Positions 9,010 through 17,564 of a DNA stretch of 64,000 bases are shown here, one piece after another. The position numbers and the translations under genes are program-made. The DNA comes from Streptomyces subrutilus (GTDB lineage: Bacteria; Actinomycetota; Actinomycetes; Streptomycetales; Streptomycetaceae): positions 7,296,001-7,360,000 of the forward strand of contig NZ_CP023701.1 of the NCBI RefSeq assembly GCF_008704535.1, written 5' to 3'. Numbering within the stretch: the stretch's first letter is position 1; each line of letters starts with the position of its first letter. Below the pieces are notes generated by a model. That model was not told where the DNA came from and searched no databases. It was given only the letters and a program-made list of their open reading frames with translations.

Positions 9010-9065
9010 GTCGTGGCCCCATTTCCGCAGGTAGTGGCGTAGACCGACGATTCTGCGCCGTCCCC

Positions 9066-9100
9066 CCGGCCTTGTGGCAAGCCCCCCTGTGCGCTATATG
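9066..9100 (-). promoter_or_regulatory. Possible rifamycin-associated element and -10 region of rph
   Basis: Read on the minus strand, a half-site GGGGCTTGC followed by an imperfect inverted copy (core CTTG-N3-CAAG) lies about 65 bases upstream of the rph start. It is directly downstream of a TATA-containing hexamer (CATATAGC) that could be the -10 box. Rifamycin-associated elements upstream of rph genes are described as inverted repeats of this half-site. Here the right arm is imperfect, so the call is tentative. Confidence 0.4.
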
Positions 9101-9187
9101 TTGACAGTGGCGGGGAGAGTGCTCTCACCGCCCTTTCTTCTGTCGCCGTCCCGCACTCCTCGCGGCGGCCTCCGGCGTCGCCCCGGG

Positions 9188-11149
9188 TCAGCCCACGAGG
9201 TCCGGCGCCCGCAGCACGGCCGACGGGATGCCCCACGCGTCGACGAGGTCGACCGCGAGGGGGCGCACCTTGCGGCAGAGGTCGTTCACCTCGCGGCTGA
9301 TCGCCTTGGACCGCTGCACGGTCAGCCGCCCGTGCTCCATGAACCAGGCCCGGTCCGCCTCGATCGTCGAGAGGGCGAACAGGTCGCAGAGCAGGCCGAG
9401 CGCCTCCTTCTCGCCGCCTTCGGGCAGCGCGCGCACCTTGTCCACGAAGGACTCCGTCACCAGCCGCTCGACGTGCGCGCGCGCGAGCGCGATCACATGG
9501 TCCTGAACCTGCGAGAAGACGGCGCCCGGGTCGCGCTTCTGGTCGATCCCGCGTTTGATCCGGCGCGCCAGACCGGCGAGCATGTGCTCCTCGCGGAAAC
9601 GGACCATGGCGAGCTGGTACTCGGAGTCGAGCAGGCCGGCCTCGCGGTCCCATTCGTCGCCGCCGGGCAGCAGGTCGCGGACCCGTTCGAGCAGTTTGTG
9701 GGCCGAGGTCCGCTCGATGACCGTCTCGACCGCGAGGCCGGTGACGTAGCGGACCATGCCGAGCTGGTCGAGGTCCTCGAACTCGCTCGCGTGATCGGTG
9801 AGCAGCCCCTTCGCCACGAGTTGCAGCAGGACGTGGTTGTCGCCCTCGAAGGTGGTGAAGACGTCGCTGTCGCCCTTGAGGGCGGCGAACCGGTTGACGG
9901 CCAGGTAGCCCGCGCCGCCGCACGCCTCGCGGCACTCCTGCACGACCCGGGTGGCGTGCCAGGTGGCGAGCGCCTTGAGGCCCGCGGCCCGCGATTCCAG
10001 CCGGCGCCGCGCCTGCGCGTCGTCGTCGATGCCGGAGAAGACCTCGTGCAGCTGGGTGCGCACGCCGTCCTGTGCGAGGTGCAGGGCGTACGTCCGGGCG
10101 ATGAGCGGCAGCAGGCGCCGCTGGTGCAGGCCGTAGTCGAGGAGGACCTGTTCCCCGGTGTCCGCGGCCGCCTCGAACTGCCTTCGCCGCACGGCGTACT
10201 TGGTGGCGATCGCCAAGGCGACCTTGGCGACCCCGACACCGGCGCCGGCGATGCTCACCCGTCCCTGCACCAGGGTGCCGAGCATGGTGAAGAAGCGTCG
10301 GTTCGGGTTGTCGATCGCGCTCTCGTAGACGCCCTCGGCGCTGACGTCGGCGAACCGGTTGAGCAGGGCCTCGCGGGGCACGCGCACGCCGTCGAACCAG
10401 ATGCGGCCGTTGTCCACGCCGTTGAGCCCCATCTTGCGGCCGTCGTCCTCGATGCGGACACCGGGCGCCGTCGCGCCGTCGATCCGTAGCGGGACGACGA
10501 AGGCGTGCACGCCCCGGGACCGGCCGCCCACCTCCAACTGGGCGAAGACCACGGCCAGTTCGGCATGGCGCGCCGCATTGCCGATGTAGTCCTTGCGCGC
10601 CTGGTCGTCGGGGGTGGTGATGACGAACTCCCGGCTCGCGACGTCGTACGCCGCGACGGTGCCGAGCGCCTGGACGTTGGAGCCGTGGCCGGTCTCGGTC
10701 ATCGCGAAGCAGCCCATGAGCCTTCCGCCGACGATGTCCGCGAGGTAGGCCTCGTGGTGGCGTCCGGTGCCGAGCTGCAGCACGGCACCGCCGAAGAGTC
10801 CGAACTGCACGCCGACCTTCACCAGGACCGACAGATCGCCGAAGGCGAGCGTCTCGAACGCGGCGATCGAGGCCCCGACGTCCCCGCCCCCGCCGTACGC
10901 GGCGGGGAACCCCATGCCGGTCTGGCCGGTCGAGGCCATGTCCACGACGACCTCGCGCACGCGCTCGCGGAACGCGTCGATGCCGAGTTCGTCGGCCTCT
11001 TCGAGGACGGAGGCGTGCTTCGCCAGATTGGTGCGGACGAGGTCGCGGATGCCCGCGTACTCGCCGTCGAGCACCTCGGTCAGCGTCGAGACGTCGATCT
11101 CGGGCCGGAGGTAACCGGTGGCAGGGGTGGAAGCGTTCTCGGAGGCCAT
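9188..11149 (-). CDS. Acyl-CoA dehydrogenase / acyl-CoA oxidase-type flavoenzyme
   Basis: This 653-aa protein is longer than ordinary acyl-CoA dehydrogenases (about 380-400 aa). It has the acyl-CoA oxidase layout: an alpha domain with GMGFPAAYGGGG, the FAD/acyl-CoA loop FAMTETGHGSN, a beta domain, a second alpha domain with R-x(n)-FEGDNHVLLQ, and an extra C-terminal helical domain of about 180 residues. The Glu of the TFEGDN motif (about residue 433) is the expected catalytic base removing the alpha proton of the acyl-CoA. It should act in fatty acid or branched-chain acyl beta-oxidation in the cytoplasm. Whether electrons go to ETF or to oxygen cannot be told from sequence. The gene is monocistronic, divergent from the VOC gene. 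Confidence 0.85.
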   Translation of the reverse strand: MASENASTPATGYLRPEIDVSTLTEVLDGEYAGIRDLVRTNLAKHASVLEEADELGIDAFRERVREVVVDMASTGQTGMGFPAAYGGGGDVGASIAAFETLAFGDLSVLVKVGVQFGLFGGAVLQLGTGRHHEAYLADIVGGRLMGCFAMTETGHGSNVQALGTVAAYDVASREFVITTPDDQARKDYIGNAARHAELAVVFAQLEVGGRSRGVHAFVVPLRIDGATAPGVRIEDDGRKMGLNGVDNGRIWFDGVRVPREALLNRFADVSAEGVYESAIDNPNRRFFTMLGTLVQGRVSIAGAGVGVAKVALAIATKYAVRRRQFEAAADTGEQVLLDYGLHQRRLLPLIARTYALHLAQDGVRTQLHEVFSGIDDDAQARRRLESRAAGLKALATWHATRVVQECREACGGAGYLAVNRFAALKGDSDVFTTFEGDNHVLLQLVAKGLLTDHASEFEDLDQLGMVRYVTGLAVETVIERTSAHKLLERVRDLLPGGDEWDREAGLLDSEYQLAMVRFREEHMLAGLARRIKRGIDQKRDPGAVFSQVQDHVIALARAHVERLVTESFVDKVRALPEGGEKEALGLLCDLFALSTIEADRAWFMEHGRLTVQRSKAISREVNDLCRKVRPLAVDLVDAWGIPSAVLRAPDLVG

Positions 11150-11270
11150 GGCGCTCCGCTACCCCGCCGCGGGACGATCAACCGCGGACGAACGGCGGCG
11201 CGTCCCCGACCGGTGCGGCGACGGGGCACCGGGGGTCCCGGTGGGCGCCGCGCGTCACTAGGGTGGGCCG

Positions 11271-11705
11271 ATGGCAACGATCAGGCAGTTCCAAGTCACC
11301 TTCGACTGCGCGGACCCCGAGCGCGTCGCCCATTTCTGGTGCGAGGTGCTGGGGTACGTCCTACCGCCGCCTCCGGCCGGGTTCGCCACGTGGGAGGAGT
11401 TCCGCGGTTCGCTGCCGCCCGCGGACCGGGGAGCGTGGTCGGCGTGCACGGACCCCACGGGTGCGGGTCCGCGCCTGTTCTTCCAGCGCGTTCCCGAGGG
11501 CAAGGCCGTCAAGAACCGGCTGCACCTCGACGTGCGGGTCGGCACCGGGCTGGTGGGCGAGGAGCGCGTCGCCGTGCTGGAGGCCGAATGCGCGCGCCTG
11601 GTCGCGCTCGGCGGGGCGCGCGTGCGCCTGCTGCTCGCCGACGACGACAACGAGTCGTGCCTCGTGATGCGGGACGTCGAGGGCAACGAGTTCTGCCTCG
11701 ACTGA
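11271..11705 (+). CDS. VOC (glyoxalase/bleomycin-resistance fold) family protein
   Basis: This 144-aa protein has the two beta-alpha-beta-beta-beta modules of the vicinal oxygen chelate fold. It begins with FQVTFDCADPERVAHFWCEVLGY, a typical opening of the Glyoxalase_6-like group, and ends VEGNEFCLD, where the last metal-ligand Glu normally lies. A second candidate ligand is the His in LHLDV. The substrate is unknown; relatives include glyoxalases, dioxygenases and antibiotic-binding proteins. Convergent with the DUF2254 gene. Confidence 0.85.
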   Translation: MATIRQFQVTFDCADPERVAHFWCEVLGYVLPPPPAGFATWEEFRGSLPPADRGAWSACTDPTGAGPRLFFQRVPEGKAVKNRLHLDVRVGTGLVGEERVAVLEAECARLVALGGARVRLLLADDDNESCLVMRDVEGNEFCLD

Positions 11706-11755
11706 ACGGCGCCGACGCGTCCGCCCCGGCCCGCGTCGACGGGCCGCCGGTCCCT

Positions 11756-11783
11756 CGGCCGCCGCCGTGTGCGGCGGCGGCCG
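11756..11783. terminator. Bidirectional terminator hairpin
   Basis: A perfect 12-bp GC stem (11756-11767 with 11772-11783) and 4-base loop lies between the convergent VOC and DUF2254 genes. Confidence 0.75.
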
Positions 11784-11791
11784 TGCGGGCC

Positions 11792-13060
11792 CTATCCGTC
11801 CGGCGGCGGCGTCCAGACGAGCGGGAACGCCCCGCCGCCCGCCCGCTCGACCCACCGCAGCCGCTCCTCCAGGACGGCCCGCCGGCTCGCGGGCGCGTAC
11901 CGGGCCAGCCGGAGCAGCAGGTCGCGCAGCCTGCGCAGGACCATCGCGGAACCGGCGGCGGCGTAGCCGACGTCGTCGACCGCGGTACGGACGTACCGCT
12001 CCCAGTCCGGCACGGGCACCGTCACCCGCAGCCGGCCCGCGTCGTCCCGGAAGCCGCCCACGTCCAGCTCGCGGCCCACCAGACGGGCCAACAGGTCCTC
12101 GACGCGGTCCAGGGCCTCCACCGCCGTGGCCGGATCGTTCACCGCCGGCGACAGCGCCCGCAGGGCGATGTCGGCCAACAGCCGCAACGGCAGTTCGGGG
12201 TCCTGGTCGAAGGTCCGCTCCACCCCGGTCACCAGAGCCCTCCCCAAGGCCGTGCGCAGGGCGGCCTCCGCCGCTCCGCCGGCCGTCACCTCGGCGATGG
12301 CCGCGCCGCGGGTCAGCGTCACGCCCGGGGCGACGCGGAAGGCGACCGAGCCGCCGTGGTCCGCGGCCGCGCGCACGAGCGCGGTGACCTCGATCCGCTG
12401 CAGTACGGCCGCCGCTCCGGTCCAGTGGACCGTGATGGCGGGGGCCGTCGCCGTGGGGGCGCGCGGCCCGGGACCGGGTGGCGCGCCCCCGCCGTACGGC
12501 CGTTCGTACAGGGCGTCGAAGACGTGGTGCGCGCGGTCGACGATGGCGCTCAGCACGTGGCCGAGCTGGATCGAGGCGAAGGCCCTCATCTGGAGCGTGC
12601 GCATGAGGGCGAGCGCCACCAGGGTGAGGATCATGGCGGCGCACGGGACGGCGGCGGAGACCTCCGGCCGGGCGCCGACGGCGAGGGCCGAGGTGATGCA
12701 GAAGACGAAGACGCCCACGGTGAAGGCGAACGCGCGCCAGACGATCGGCTCGTCCCGGAAGAGCCCCAGGCGGGGCGTGAACGTGCTCGCGGAGAACTGC
12801 ACGACCAGGAACAGCATCGAGTAGATGATGCTCGCCAGGCTGATCACGCCGAAGCCGATGGTGAAGAGCATGCTCACCACCCGGTCCGAGGCCACCTGCG
12901 GTCCCGCGTCGACCAGCGGGGTCAGCAGCCCCAGCAGCAGACCGGCGACCGCGCAGACCAGCTGGGACAGGTCCCGTCGCAGCGCACGTCCCGGCAGCCC
13001 GAGCGGCGCGCGGGACCGCCGCCGTACGCGGGGCCCGTGCGGCTCGGACGGCTCACCCAT
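11792..13060 (-). CDS. DUF2254 integral membrane protein
   Basis: The 422-aa product has an Arg-rich N-terminus and four predicted transmembrane segments in the first ~180 residues. These begin LVCAVAGLLLGLLTPL and include SLASIIYSMLFLVVQFSASTFTPRL, the strongly conserved stretch of DUF2254. A long soluble C-terminal domain of about 230 residues follows, containing ALSPAVNDPATAVEALDRVEDLL. Function is unknown in the family. The ATG at 13060 is preferred over the longer frame (start 13147) because GGGAG lies just upstream and the extra residues look like translated intergenic sequence. Confidence 0.85.
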   Translation of the reverse strand: MGEPSEPHGPRVRRRSRAPLGLPGRALRRDLSQLVCAVAGLLLGLLTPLVDAGPQVASDRVVSMLFTIGFGVISLASIIYSMLFLVVQFSASTFTPRLGLFRDEPIVWRAFAFTVGVFVFCITSALAVGARPEVSAAVPCAAMILTLVALALMRTLQMRAFASIQLGHVLSAIVDRAHHVFDALYERPYGGGAPPGPGPRAPTATAPAITVHWTGAAAVLQRIEVTALVRAAADHGGSVAFRVAPGVTLTRGAAIAEVTAGGAAEAALRTALGRALVTGVERTFDQDPELPLRLLADIALRALSPAVNDPATAVEALDRVEDLLARLVGRELDVGGFRDDAGRLRVTVPVPDWERYVRTAVDDVGYAAAGSAMVLRRLRDLLLRLARYAPASRRAVLEERLRWVERAGGGAFPLVWTPPPDG

Positions 13061-13213
13061 GGCACTCCCGGGGACGGTTGGGGCGCGAAGCCGCGTGCGT
13101 CCATTGCAGGGGGCCCGGGCCCGCGGCGCATCCCGGGGTGGGCCCATCGGGTGCGTCGGCCGCGCTTTCGCGGGTCCGTCACCCGCGGGCCCGCCGGATG
13201 GTTGACTGGCCCC

Positions 13214-13870
13214 ATGCCGCTCGATGCCTACGGGGTCCTGTCAGGGACGCTGCACCGTCACTTCCGCGACCAGCCCGACGCCCGGGGACACTGGCACCAC
13301 GTCAACCTGGAGGTGGACGCGCCCGGCGGGCGCCACCGGTGCGCCGTCGACGTGGACGGCAGTCGGCCCGGCACCGCCGTCCAGTGGAAGGCGTTCCGGC
13401 TCGCCCCGTCGATCCTGGAGCCGGTGCCCGCCCTCGGCGAGGGGTACCACGAGCTGTCGACGAGCTCCGGTTCCGGTGCCCTCGACCACCTGCGCCACCC
13501 GGCCCTCGTGGACCGCCCCGGCTTTCTCTTCGTCCGCCGGCCGCCCGCCCCGGTGCGGCGCTTCCTGGACCGGATCAAGCCGCCCCGCCCCTGGGTCTCG
13601 GGCTCGCACCTCGACGCCACCGCCGCGCTGGAGTCCCTGCTCGTACCCGGCCGGCAGGCGATGGTCTTCGGGGAGCCCTCCGCCGAGGGTCCCGGCATGC
13701 GCAACGTCCACCAGAACCAGGGCGACCCGGTCGACTCGCCCTGGTGGCCGGAGAACGGCGTCTGGCAGGACGGCGCGGTCCTCACGCGCCGGCCCGACGG
13801 CTGGTACGACGTGTTCCTGAGCAGGTTCACCGGCCAGGCGGAGCACACGGACGAGGCCGGACACCCCTGA
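13214..13870 (+). CDS. DUF2278 (YukJ family) protein
   Basis: This 218-aa cytoplasmic protein matches DUF2278: an opening beta-rich half with YGVLSGTLHRHF and HHVNLEVDAPGG, and the C-terminal family signature NVHQNQGDP followed by WWPENGVWQDGAVL. The conserved His/Asn/Gln cluster suggests a hydrolase-like or binding site, but no activity is established for the family. The type member YukJ of Bacillus subtilis is encoded near the yuk type VII secretion genes; here the ESX locus begins about 4.4 kb downstream, which may be coincidence. It is followed by a strong hairpin terminator. Confidence 0.85.
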   Translation: MPLDAYGVLSGTLHRHFRDQPDARGHWHHVNLEVDAPGGRHRCAVDVDGSRPGTAVQWKAFRLAPSILEPVPALGEGYHELSTSSGSGALDHLRHPALVDRPGFLFVRRPPAPVRRFLDRIKPPRPWVSGSHLDATAALESLLVPGRQAMVFGEPSAEGPGMRNVHQNQGDPVDSPWWPENGVWQDGAVLTRRPDGWYDVFLSRFTGQAEHTDEAGHP

Positions 13871-13888
13871 ACCGCACCCGGCAACGGG

Positions 13889-13919
13889 CCGGGGGCCCCG
13901 CCGGTGACGGGGCCCCCGG
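13889..13919. terminator. Terminator after the DUF2278 gene
   Basis: A perfect 12-bp GC stem with a 7-base loop sits 18 bases after the DUF2278 stop. It also faces the convergent small secreted protein gene ending at 13964, so it may work for both. Confidence 0.75.
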
Positions 13920-13963
13920 AGGCAACCGGTCGAGCGGCCGGCCGGGTATCCGGCCGGCAGGGG

Positions 13964-14212
13964 TCAGCGGCCGGCGGAGAGGCGCGCGAACTCGGCCCAC
14001 TCGCGCTCGCCCTCGGCGGCACACGAGCTGGTGTACGCGGGGCCGAAGCGCGCCGGAACCGCGGCGGCCGAAGAGCAGGTGGAGGCGAAGCGCGACGCGC
14101 CTCCGTCGAAGTACTCGCCCTCGACGCCACCGTTCGCCAGGGCCGCGCCGGCGCCCCCGAGGAGGATGCCGGCGGCGAGAACGGACGCGGTCAGGGCGGA
14201 ACGCATGCGCAT
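13964..14212 (-). CDS. Small secreted protein of unknown function
   Basis: This 82-aa protein has a clear Sec signal peptide (MRMRS, then a hydrophobic core, cleavage after ALA near residue 26). The mature peptide is about 56 residues and contains two cysteines (ASTCSS, SSCAAE) likely to form a disulfide. An AGGAG ribosome site lies 6 bases before the ATG at 14212; a second ATG two codons later is possible. No family recognised. Confidence 0.65.
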   Translation of the reverse strand: MRMRSALTASVLAAGILLGGAGAALANGGVEGEYFDGGASRFASTCSSAAAVPARFGPAYTSSCAAEGEREWAEFARLSAGR

Positions 14213-14475
14213 GATGACTCCTATGGATCTCGGAACGACGCGTCATGAAGCAGCCGCGTCAGACCGGAGAACGCCCTCCGTCCCGGCCAGGACATGCCGG
14301 ATCACCCCAATGGCCCGTCGTCGGACGTGAAGTATCGGTACTCCTTTACGCCGGACGGGCCATCCCGCAGCGCCCGGGCGCCCCGCGCACCACGCCACGC
14401 GCCGGGTCGGCGCCCCGGCCCGGCGGGCCGCGGTGGCTGCGGCCCCGTGCGTGACGGCCGTGCCGGATGCGTCCG

Positions 14476-15255
14476 TCAGGCCTGGTGCGACTCGCGCACC
14501 CGGCTGAGCACGGCCTCGCGCTGCCGCGCCCGCAGCGTCCCGGGACAGGCGTGCGCGCCCCACGCCGCACCGCCCATGGCATGGGTGCCCAGGCCGCGCC
14601 CGGTGGGGGAGTCCGTCACCTCCAGCGGCCAGCCGTGGGCCCGGGCGCCCCAGGCGTAGACGCGGGCGACGGCGTCGACCTGGGCCGCGGTGAGGGGGCG
14701 GCCGGTGAAGCCCGAGGTCTCCACCGACACCCAGTCGACATTGCCCGCGCTCTGCGTCCAGGCGCGGTCGTGCACGGAGACGTACTGCTCGATCTCACCC
14801 GCCTGTGACACCCAGAAGTGCGCCGAACTGCGTGTCCTCGGATCGGAGAACCGCTCGAACAGCGACCCCTCACCCTCCTGAACGTGCAGGACCAGGCCCC
14901 GTTGCCCGGCTCGACCGCCCTGCCCGAAGTTCGCGCCGATCGGCTTCCGGGTGGCGCCAGGCATCCACCCGGGCGGCGGGGGAGCGGGGGAGGCGGCCGC
15001 GAGACGGGGCGGCTGGACGTCCTCGGCCTCCGGACCCGCCGCCGGCTGCCGCCGGGGCCGCTCGTTGCCGAGCAGCACGACCACCGGCAGCGGAGCGAGG
15101 AGCAGGCCGCCCACGAGGACGAGCACGCGGCGCCGGGGCGGTCGCCGGTGGGCCGCCGCCGTCACGGGCAGCACCGGGTCGGCGGGCCGGAGGGGAGGGG
15201 GGTGTCGCGGGGGGTGGGCATGCGGTCCAACGTGACCCGCGCATGTGATCGCCAC
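14476..15255 (-). CDS. PGRP/amidase-2 type N-acetylmuramoyl-L-alanine amidase, membrane-anchored
   Basis: The product (259 aa from the GTG at 15255) has a Pro/Arg-rich cytoplasmic start, one transmembrane segment (VLVLVGGLLLAPLPVVVLL) and a Pro-rich spacer. The C-terminal domain of about 160 residues resembles amidase-2/PGRP: zinc-ligand candidates are His in LVLHVQEG, His in the segment before AAWGAHACPG, and Cys in HACPG, with WVSVETSGF in between. Such enzymes cut the bond between N-acetylmuramic acid and L-alanine in peptidoglycan; the protein would act outside the membrane. The exact start is uncertain, because no good ribosome site precedes the first start codon. Confidence 0.75.
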   Translation of the reverse strand: MAITCAGHVGPHAHPPRHPPPLRPADPVLPVTAAAHRRPPRRRVLVLVGGLLLAPLPVVVLLGNERPRRQPAAGPEAEDVQPPRLAAASPAPPPPGWMPGATRKPIGANFGQGGRAGQRGLVLHVQEGEGSLFERFSDPRTRSSAHFWVSQAGEIEQYVSVHDRAWTQSAGNVDWVSVETSGFTGRPLTAAQVDAVARVYAWGARAHGWPLEVTDSPTGRGLGTHAMGGAAWGAHACPGTLRARQREAVLSRVRESHQA

Positions 15256-15402
15256 TGCACCGAGATGTGATGAAACGGCAACAGCGGCTGCGCAGGCGGC
15301 ACTCGACCGGCGGCGCGGTCCGGCGCCCGGCCCTCTGCCGGGCGACCGCGCCCGGCGAGGGGTACCGGTTCACGCTTTGGTGAGAGGGTGTCACGAAACC
15401 TC

Positions 15403-15432
15403 TTGACGATGGCCACTCGCAACCGTTACAAC
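15403..15432 (+). promoter_or_regulatory. Sigma-70-like promoter candidate
   Basis: TTGACG (15403-15408), an 18-base spacer and TACAAC (15427-15432) form a reasonable housekeeping-type promoter about 75 bases upstream of the small membrane protein gene at 15507. The stretch is locally AT-richer than its surroundings. Confidence 0.45.
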
Positions 15433-15506
15433 TTCTCACTAACGGCACTGCCGCTCACGTCGCCTATCCGCGCCGGTCCCTGCCCGGCCCGTACGAGGGG
15501 GAACCC

Positions 15507-15860
15507 ATGTCAGCCTCGTCGAACCCGCCCGCCCGCGCGGACCGGCCCGTCCCGCGGGCGGTGGCCGTCTCCGCCTGGGCCGTTCCCGTCATGGTCCTCG
15601 CCCGGTTCGCGCTGCTCGCGGTGGTGCCGGTCGCCGTGGCCCTCGTCGGTGCCCTCACCCGGGTGCGCGACCGGGCGGTCCGCGGGTCGGCCGCGCTCGT
15701 CGCCGTCGCCGTCGCCTTCGCCGTGCCGCTCGTGGTCTGGCCGGCGCGGCCCGACGGTGCGCCCAGCCTGTCCGAGGACATCCACCCCGGTTTCGTCGGC
15801 CTGATCGTCCTCGCGTCCTGCGCGCTCGTCCTCACCGTGCACCGGGCGCGCCGGGGCTGA
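15507..15860 (+). CDS. Small integral membrane protein
   Basis: This 117-aa protein has three hydrophobic segments: about residues 20-48 (AVSAWAVPVMVLARFALLAV...), 58-80 (AALVAVAVAFAVPLVV) and 92-110 (FVGLIVLASCALVL). Short charged loops separate them. No family recognised. It lies 83 bases upstream of the SRPBCC protein gene on the same strand, so the two may be co-transcribed from the promoter at 15403. Confidence 0.7.
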   Translation: MSASSNPPARADRPVPRAVAVSAWAVPVMVLARFALLAVVPVAVALVGALTRVRDRAVRGSAALVAVAVAFAVPLVVWPARPDGAPSLSEDIHPGFVGLIVLASCALVLTVHRARRG

Positions 15861-15943
15861 CGCGACCCGCTCCTCCCGGCAGCCGGCGTCCTTTCCGGCG
15901 CCCGGCGCCACCGCACTCACGATTCCGAAGCGAAGGGAACACC

Positions 15944-16633
15944 ATGTCCTCCAACCACCCGCAGGTCCCGCCGAACGGCCGCACCTCCCGCCGCCCCCGT
16001 CAAGGCGGCCGTCTCGCCGCCCTGGCGCTCCCGTTCGCCGTGGCCGGCGTCCTGGCGGCGTCCGTGTCGACCGCCCACGCCGCCCCCGCCCCGGCGCGGG
16101 AGGACCGCCACGGCGGCTCCGCCACCTGCCGGGGAGAGGGCGTCGACCCCGGGGCCCGGGTCCGCTACGCCGCCGACATCGTGATCGACGCGCCCCTGAG
16201 CACCGTCTGGACGCTGCAGACCGACGTGGCGCGCTGGCCGTCCTGGCAGCCGCCCGTCCTCACGGCGAAGCGCCTCGACCCCGGCCCCCTGCGGAAGGGT
16301 TCGCGGTTCCGGTGGACCACCCCCGCGCCGCCCACCGTCCCCGCCGACGCCATGACGATCACCTCCACCGTCGGGCAGCTCAGGCCCGGCAGCTGCCTCC
16401 TGTGGCGCGGGCCCGCCGTGGGCGAAGGGGCGCGCATCGACGAGGGCGTCCACCTGTGGACCTTCACGAAGGTCGGGGGCGGCGTCCGGGTGCACACCGA
16501 GGAGACCTGGACCGGTGCGCAGGTCGACGCGGACGTACCGAACTCCACCCGGCTCCTCGGGGAGGGGCTCGAAGCGTGGCTGCGTGATCTCAAGGCCACC
16601 GCCGAGGCCCGCTCCGGCCACCCGCGCGGCTGA
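15944..16633 (+). CDS. Secreted SRPBCC (START/Bet v1-like) family protein
   Basis: This 229-aa protein has an N-terminal export signal (basic RRPRQGGR, then LAALALPFAVAGVLAAS with AHA cleavage near residue 47). A helix-grip SRPBCC domain follows, shown by ADIVIDAPLSTVWTLQTDV, WPSWQPPV, and a C-terminal long helix with STRLLGEGLEAWLRDLK. Such domains bind hydrophobic ligands (polyketides, lipids) in a deep cavity. Export of an SRPBCC protein is less usual than the cytoplasmic forms. An AAGGGA ribosome site precedes the ATG. Confidence 0.8.
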   Translation: MSSNHPQVPPNGRTSRRPRQGGRLAALALPFAVAGVLAASVSTAHAAPAPAREDRHGGSATCRGEGVDPGARVRYAADIVIDAPLSTVWTLQTDVARWPSWQPPVLTAKRLDPGPLRKGSRFRWTTPAPPTVPADAMTITSTVGQLRPGSCLLWRGPAVGEGARIDEGVHLWTFTKVGGGVRVHTEETWTGAQVDADVPNSTRLLGEGLEAWLRDLKATAEARSGHPRG

Positions 16634-16638
16634 CCCGT

Positions 16639-16675
16639 ACCGGCCCCGGGGCGCCGCTCGGCGGGCGGGGCCGGT
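16639..16675. terminator. Bidirectional terminator between SRPBCC and methyltransferase genes
   Basis: A 10-bp perfect stem (16639-16648 with 16666-16675) lies immediately after the SRPBCC stop and touches the stop codon of the convergent methyltransferase gene. Confidence 0.6.
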
Positions 16676-17538
16676 CAGGCCCGGCGTGCGGCCCAGACGG
16701 TGCGCTCGGTGCGCAGGGCCAGGTCGGACCGGTGCGGGAGGCCGTGCGCGGCCGTGGTGTCCAGGAGCCGGTCGAGCGCGTCGAGGTCCTCGGGCGCCAG
16801 GCCGTCGGAAGCGCTGTCGCGCAGGCGCTGCAAGCTGCGCAGGGCGTAGTGGCCGACGGCCTCGGAGTCGGCAGCCGCGATCTCCACCGTGATCGTCCGC
16901 TCGGCCTCGACGCCGAAGCCGGCGGCGTCGAGCATCGGCCCCCAGTCGGCGCCGCGGTGCGGTACCAGGCCCTCGTGGCGGCGCTCGCTCGCGGCGTGGA
17001 GGCGGTCCTCCAGCCCGGGCCGGTCCTCCGGCGCGGTAGCGGGCAGGAAGCGGGGGTAGCCGGCCAGTTCGACGACGGCGAGGAGGCCGCCGGGCGCCAG
17101 CGCGCCGTGGGTCTCGCGCAGGGCGCGCCGGGGGTCGGCCATGTGGTGCAGGGACGCCGACGCCCACACCAGGTCGGGGCGGCCCAGGTCGGGCCAGGCG
17201 GCGTCGAGGTCGGCCTGGACGGTGCGGACGCGGTCGTCGACCCGCTCGGCGCAGGCCTTCTCCTGCAGGCGCCGGAGATGCGCGGCCGAGGAGTCGACCG
17301 CGGTCACCCGCGCCTCGGGGAAGCGGGCCAGGAGGGCGAAGGTGCCCGCGCCCGTGCCGCACCCCAGGTCGACGATGTGCCGGGGCGGGGCCGCGACCGG
17401 CAGCCAAGCGGTGACGGAGGTGAGGTGCTCGGCGAGGACGGTCGCGTCGAGGTCCAGGATCTCCGAATGATCGACCTGATCGTGGGTGTGGTCGTGGTCG
17501 TGGGCATGGGTCGGAGCGGGGTGCGCGTGCGATGTCAT
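16675..17538 (-). CDS. Class I SAM-dependent methyltransferase with His-rich N-terminus
   Basis: This 287-aa protein opens with a His/Asp-rich stretch (eight His in the first 24 residues) followed by a Rossmann methyltransferase domain. Motif I is VDLGCGTGAG, the acidic ribose-binding residue is in VTAVDSS, and WASASLHHMADP is typical of the UbiE/methyltransf_12 type. The long C-terminal helical part may cover the substrate site. The substrate is unknown. The His-rich leader could bind Ni, Zn or Co, but that is inference. The ATG at 17538 is chosen because the longer frame reads through the palindrome at 17565 and shows no ribosome site. It lies 94 bases downstream of the XRE-cupin gene on the same strand. 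Confidence 0.85.
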   Translation of the reverse strand: MTSHAHPAPTHAHDHDHTHDQVDHSEILDLDATVLAEHLTSVTAWLPVAAPPRHIVDLGCGTGAGTFALLARFPEARVTAVDSSAAHLRRLQEKACAERVDDRVRTVQADLDAAWPDLGRPDLVWASASLHHMADPRRALRETHGALAPGGLLAVVELAGYPRFLPATAPEDRPGLEDRLHAASERRHEGLVPHRGADWGPMLDAAGFGVEAERTITVEIAAADSEAVGHYALRSLQRLRDSASDGLAPEDLDALDRLLDTTAAHGLPHRSDLALRTERTVWAARRA

Positions 17539-17564
17539 GCGGCCAACGTAGGCGGACCATGCCG

